A stretch of 64,000 nt of DNA. It comes from Modestobacter italicus. Its GTDB lineage: Bacteria > Actinomycetota > Actinomycetes > Mycobacteriales > Geodermatophilaceae. Where the stretch lies: assembly GCF_000306785.1 (NCBI RefSeq), contig NC_017955.1, positions 1,922,001-1,986,000 on the forward strand. The letters are read 5' to 3'. The position numbers were made by a program, and so were the translations under genes. Shown here one piece after another: positions 61,451 to 64,000 of this stretch. The notes beneath the pieces are model-generated. The model was not told the origin of the DNA. It was given only the letters and a program-made list of their open reading frames with translations, and ran no database searches. Position 1 is the stretch's first letter. Every line of letters begins with the position of its first letter.

Positions 61451-61924
61451 TCAGGCGTCGAGCCGGTAGACGTGCTCGACGACGTCACGACCCAGACCGG
61501 CGGCATGGGAGACCTCCGAGTCGACGTGGACGAAGCCGGCCCGGACCAGCACCGCGGCCGAGCCGACGTTGTGCTCCGCGACCCGCGCGAACAGCGGTCG
61601 CAGCGGCTCGACCTGCAGGAACGCAGCCAGCGCGGCCGAGGCGACCCCACGGCCCCACCGCGCCGGGTCGACCCAGTAGGTGAGCTCCCGGTCGCCGGCC
61701 ACGGTGAAGCTGGCGATCATCCCGGCCAGGCCGTGGTCGTCGTCGACGGCCCGCATGGTCACGTCCGGGTCGTTCCGGTTGCGCGCGTAGTGCGCGTCGA
61801 ACGACGACCGGTCGGCGGGATCGGCCCGGGTGAAGGCGGCCATCGCGACAGCCCGGGGATCGCTCTCCCACGCGTGGAGCTGGTCGAGGTCGGCGTCCTC
61901 GAGCGAACGCAGCGTGATGCCCAT
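61451..61924 (-). CDS. GNAT family N-acetyltransferase
   Basis: Acetyltransferase of 157 residues. LRSLEDADLDQLHAWESDPR and LTYWVDPARWGRGVASAALA, with the acetyl-CoA loop RWGRGVAS, and VRAGFVHVDSE are the RimJ-like layout. Substrate unknown. ATG 61924. It precedes the SDR remnant terminator region. Confidence 0.9.
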   Translation of the reverse strand: MGITLRSLEDADLDQLHAWESDPRAVAMAAFTRADPADRSSFDAHYARNRNDPDVTMRAVDDDHGLAGMIASFTVAGDRELTYWVDPARWGRGVASAALAAFLQVEPLRPLFARVAEHNVGSAAVLVRAGFVHVDSEVSHAAGLGRDVVEHVYRLDA

Positions 61925-61951
61925 GCCGGCACCGTAGGGGCCCCGACCGAC

Positions 61952-61981
61952 AGGCCCACCCCGCCGGAGCGGGGTGGGCCT
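61952..61981 (-). terminator. Strong terminator hairpin
   Basis: AGGCCCACCCCGC and GCGGGGTGGGCCT form a perfect 13-bp stem around CGGA. It lies just behind the stop of the SDR remnant and separates it from the GNAT gene. Confidence 0.8.
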
Positions 61982-61986
61982 GGTGG

Positions 61987-62431
61987 TCAGCCGGTGCGCG
62001 GGGTGAGCAGGTCCACCAGGCCGATGCGGTCGTAGAACTCCCGCCGCACCCGGTCGCCGACGTCGTAGACCTCCTCGGCGCCGTCACCGGCCGGGTCGAT
62101 GTGCACCCGGTAGGGCCGGCTGCCCCGCGGCGCGTCCACCGCCGCCACGATCTGCCGGGCGACCTCCGTCGGGTCGGCGTCGGGCGGGGACAGCTCCGCC
62201 AGCCGTGCCCCGACCTGCTCCATGAGGCCCGCGTACCGGCCCTCGTAGGCGGCCGCCACCGCCTCGTCGGCCGCGTGACCGGCGTGGGCGGAGTGGTTGG
62301 TCCCGGTGGTGAACGACCCGGGCACCACGATGGTGGTCTCGATCCCGAAGCGGGCCAGCTCGGCGGCGTAGCTGACCGCCAGGGAGTCCTCGGCCGCCTT
62401 GGCCGCGAAGTAGGGCGCCAGGTAGGGCGGC
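61987..62431 (-). pseudogene. 3' part of an SDR gene, N-terminal Rossmann region lost
   Basis: The frame reads PYLAPYFAAKAAEDSLAVSY with the Tyr-x-x-x-Lys pair, then GIETTIVVPGSFTTGTNHSA and RVHIDPAGDGAEEVYDVGDR to a normal C-terminus, as in single-domain SDRs. The segment before it, up to the first possible GTG at 62496, is not SDR-like but the antisense of an MFS fragment. The nucleotide-binding half and catalytic Ser are missing, so the gene is truncated at about 62431. Confidence 0.7.
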
Positions 62432-62569
62432 GCGGTCGTCGGCGGGCTGCTGGTCGACCGGGTCGATGCGAGCGCTCCGCTCGTCGCCGGTGGCACCGCC
62501 GCGCTCGTCGGGGAGGTGCTGCTGACGAGCCTGCGCCGACGACAGGCCGCAGGTCAGCGCGCCGGCTGA
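62432..62569 (+). pseudogene. C-terminal fragment of an MFS transporter
   Basis: On the plus strand 45 codons read AVVGGLLVDRVDASAPLVAG then GTAALVGEVLLTSLRRRQAA and a TGA. This looks like the last helix of MFS efflux carriers. It abuts the truncated end of the SDR gene on the other strand, which implies a deletion or inversion joint near 62431. Confidence 0.45.
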
Positions 62570-62594
62570 GGCGCGCCGGCCGGCCCGGGGACGA

Positions 62595-62864
62595 TCACGG
62601 CCACGCGGGGGCGGCGGCGAGCGGGGGGTGGGTCACCGGGATGAGGTGCGCCCGGTACTCGTCCTCCAACGCCTCGTTGAGGGCCTGGGCGAGCACGTCC
62701 TGCTGCCCGGGCTCCAGCTGCGTCAGCCCGTGCAGGAAGCCGTCGAGGTCGAGCACGTCCCCGGTGCCGGTCAGCGCCGCGTACCGGACCCACAGCTCCG
62801 GCAGCGTGAGCTCGACCCGCACCCGGGCCGCGTCCAGCTGCCGGCGCCGCCCGTCGGGGGTCAC
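62595..62864 (-). CDS. Hypothetical small protein
   Basis: Protein of 89 residues: VTPDGRRRQLDAARVRVELT, LPELWVRYAALTGTGDVLDL, DGFLHGLTQLEPGQQDVLAQ and ALNEALEDEYRAHLIPV. It appears soluble and helical; no domain is recognised. GTG 62864 has no Shine-Dalgarno and overlaps the TGA of a leader ORF. Confidence 0.65.
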   Translation of the reverse strand: MTPDGRRRQLDAARVRVELTLPELWVRYAALTGTGDVLDLDGFLHGLTQLEPGQQDVLAQALNEALEDEYRAHLIPVTHPPLAAAPAWP

Positions 62865-62914
62865 CGTGCGACCTCGACGACTCTGACGCTGCTCGGACGG
62901 GGTGTTCTCGGCAT
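62861..62914 (-). CDS. Possible 17-codon leader ORF coupled to the small hypothetical gene
   Basis: ATG 62914 follows GGAG by seven nucleotides and encodes MPRTPRPSSVRVVEVAR. Its TGA overlaps the GTG of the next gene as GTGA. Fourth case of this arrangement. Confidence 0.42.
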   Translation of the reverse strand: MPRTPRPSSVRVVEVAR

Positions 62915-63161
62915 GGCCCAACTCCGGTCGTCTGGCACCGGGGGGGGGTGACCGCGGCAGGGACCCCGACCTGAGGCCCCGGGAACGCACGCCGGCTGCT
63001 CCACGTGCACGTGCACCCCGCACCTTACGCCGGACCCGGCCCGGGAGCGGCCCGCGAGCGCGCCGGGCCTCAGGGCCCGTCAGGGACGACGACTGCGCCG
63101 GGCAGCGCGCCGGTGACTGCCCGGGCGGACGACGGGGTGACCGCGGACGGGCACGACCAGC

Positions 63162-64000
63162 TCAGAGGGTGCTGCCGGAGGGGGCGGCCCACGGCTCGAC
63201 GGCGGCCACCTCCTCGGCGGTGAGGTCGGGGCCGCTGAGCGCCTGCATGTTGGCCTCCAGCTGGGCGACCGAGCTGGCGCCGATGATCGCGGTGGTGACC
63301 CGCGGGTCGCGGAGCACCCAGCGCAGCGCCAGCTGGGCCAGGGTCTGCCCGCGTGCGCCGGCGATCTCGTCCAGCGCCCGGGCCCGGGCGACCAGGTCCT
63401 CGGTGACGTCGTCGGTGGACAGGTAGGCGCTGCGGGTGGCCCGCGAGCCCTCGGGGACCCCGTTCAGGTAGCGGTCGGTGAGCCGGCCCTGGGCGAGCGG
63501 GGAGAAGACGGCGACCCCGGCCCCGGCGGTGGCGGCGGCGTCGAGGACGCCGGCCTCCACGTGCCGGTCGAAGATCGAGTAGCGGGGCTGGTGCATCGTC
63601 AGCGGGGTGCCGAGCTCGGCCAGCAGCTCGGCGGCGCGGGCGGTGTCGGCGGGGGAGTAGTTGGAGATGCCGACGTACAGCGCCTTCCCGGCCCGGACGA
63701 CGGCGTCCAGCGCGCCCATCGTCTCCTCCAGCGGGGTGTCGGGGTCCCGGCGGTGGGAGTAGAAGACGTCGACGTAGTCCAGGCCGGTGCGGCGCAGCGA
63801 CTGGTCCAGGCTGGCCACCAGGTACTTGCGGGAGCCGCCGTCGCCGTAGGGGCCGGGCCACATGTCGTAGCCGGCCTTGGTGGAGATCAGCAGCTCGTCC
63901 CGGTAGGGGCGCAGGTCGCTGGCGAGCACCGCACCGAAGGTGGTCTCGGCCGCGCCGTAGGGCGGGCCGTAGTTGTTGGCCAGGTCGATGTGGGTGACCC
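63162..64000 (-). CDS. Aldo/keto reductase, 5' part outside the window
   Basis: Carbonyl reductase of the MgrA/L-glyceraldehyde-3-phosphate reductase group (AKR14-like). The visible 279 residues start THIDLANNYGPPYGAAETTF, with the catalytic Asp and Tyr, and continue LLISTKAGYDMWPGPYGDGG, VDVFYSHRRDPDTPLEETMG and, at the end, TAIIGASSVAQLEANMQAL. The start codon lies beyond position 64000. Alone on its side; no regulator is visible next to it. Confidence 0.93.
   Translation of the reverse strand, partial: VTHIDLANNYGPPYGAAETTFGAVLASDLRPYRDELLISTKAGYDMWPGPYGDGGSRKYLVASLDQSLRRTGLDYVDVFYSHRRDPDTPLEETMGALDAVVRAGKALYVGISNYSPADTARAAELLAELGTPLTMHQPRYSIFDRHVEAGVLDAAATAGAGVAVFSPLAQGRLTDRYLNGVPEGSRATRSAYLSTDDVTEDLVARARALDEIAGARGQTLAQLALRWVLRDPRVTTAIIGASSVAQLEANMQALSGPDLTAEEVAAVEPWAAPSGSTL

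Noticed and set aside
63001-63020. CACGTGCACGTG palindrome as an operator
   Set aside because: It lies in a gap without a nearby start codon in the right direction and is short and low in complexity; no second copy was seen.

Overview
The window is a very GC-rich actinobacterial chromosome segment (third codon positions almost all G or C, many GTG starts, short intergenic gaps). The order glnA - RDD membrane protein - (inserted cassette) - DUF4191 protein - lipA is an actinobacterial core-genome arrangement, and the mix of MmyB-like XRE regulators, LAL-type LuxR regulators, F420-type oxidoreductase and Zn-dependent alcohol dehydrogenases suits a soil or stone actinomycete of the Geodermatophilaceae (Blastococcus, Geodermatophilus, Modestobacter) or a close relative. 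That placement is inference; no rRNA or tRNA gene is visible and no CRISPR array or intact insertion sequence was found.

Layout. 1-8.3 kb is core genome: the 5' part of glnA with a full GlnR-type operator, an RDD protein, a two-component system plus ABC exporter that interrupts the glnA-lipA order, DUF4191, lipA and an Ala-rich coiled-coil membrane protein. 8.4-11.4 kb holds an LLM-class oxidoreductase and a wall-polymer pair (CDP-glycerol glycerophosphotransferase-like plus nucleotidyltransferase). 11.6-12.1 kb is a decay zone with an ABC-2 permease tail and an internally deleted GPP34 gene. 12.4-17.4 kb is a LAL-LuxR neighbourhood with SDR, RidA-like and membrane proteins, sharing a 31-bp upstream motif. 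17.5-22.4 kb holds a DinB/pentapeptide protein, an MmcQ-like gene remnant, a MarR/hydrolase pair and a polar amino acid (probably cystine) ABC importer.

22.4-31.8 kb and 58-60 kb contain three paralogous MmyB-type regulators, each divergent from an oxidoreductase and each with the same TGCCRGTAC operator core. 31.8-36 kb holds a hydrolase-TetR-msrA operon, a DJ-1/PfpI protein and a LuxR regulator. 36-40.2 kb has LysR and TetR regulators and an EAL phosphodiesterase.

40.2-50.4 kb looks like one carbonyl/stress regulon: a 53-residue zinc-ribbon protein, DUF2267, a 79-residue protein, a formaldehyde-dehydrogenase-like enzyme, PfpI, a 162-residue unknown, two more Zn-alcohol dehydrogenases, DUF1345, DUF2254, a GAF/LuxR-like regulator and two unknowns. 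Perfect palindromes ATCGGCA-N4-TGCCGAT lie in front of its transcription units. 50.5-55.6 kb holds a haloacetate (fluoroacetate) dehalogenase with all catalytic residues, another hydrolase, a cupin and a second LAL-LuxR regulator. 55.7-58 kb is a divergent MFS/ROK pair, 60-61.4 kb a TetR locus with a 28-bp operator, 61.4-62.6 kb a GNAT gene and a recombination scar joining SDR and MFS fragments, and an aldo/keto reductase runs off the right edge.

Two patterns recur through the window. Many regulator genes start with a -10 box TANNNT placed 6-7 nt before the start codon (leaderless transcripts). Four genes (11335, 50592, 55545, 62864) lack a good Shine-Dalgarno of their own and are preceded by a short ORF that has one, and whose TGA stop overlaps the gene's GTG start as GTGA.
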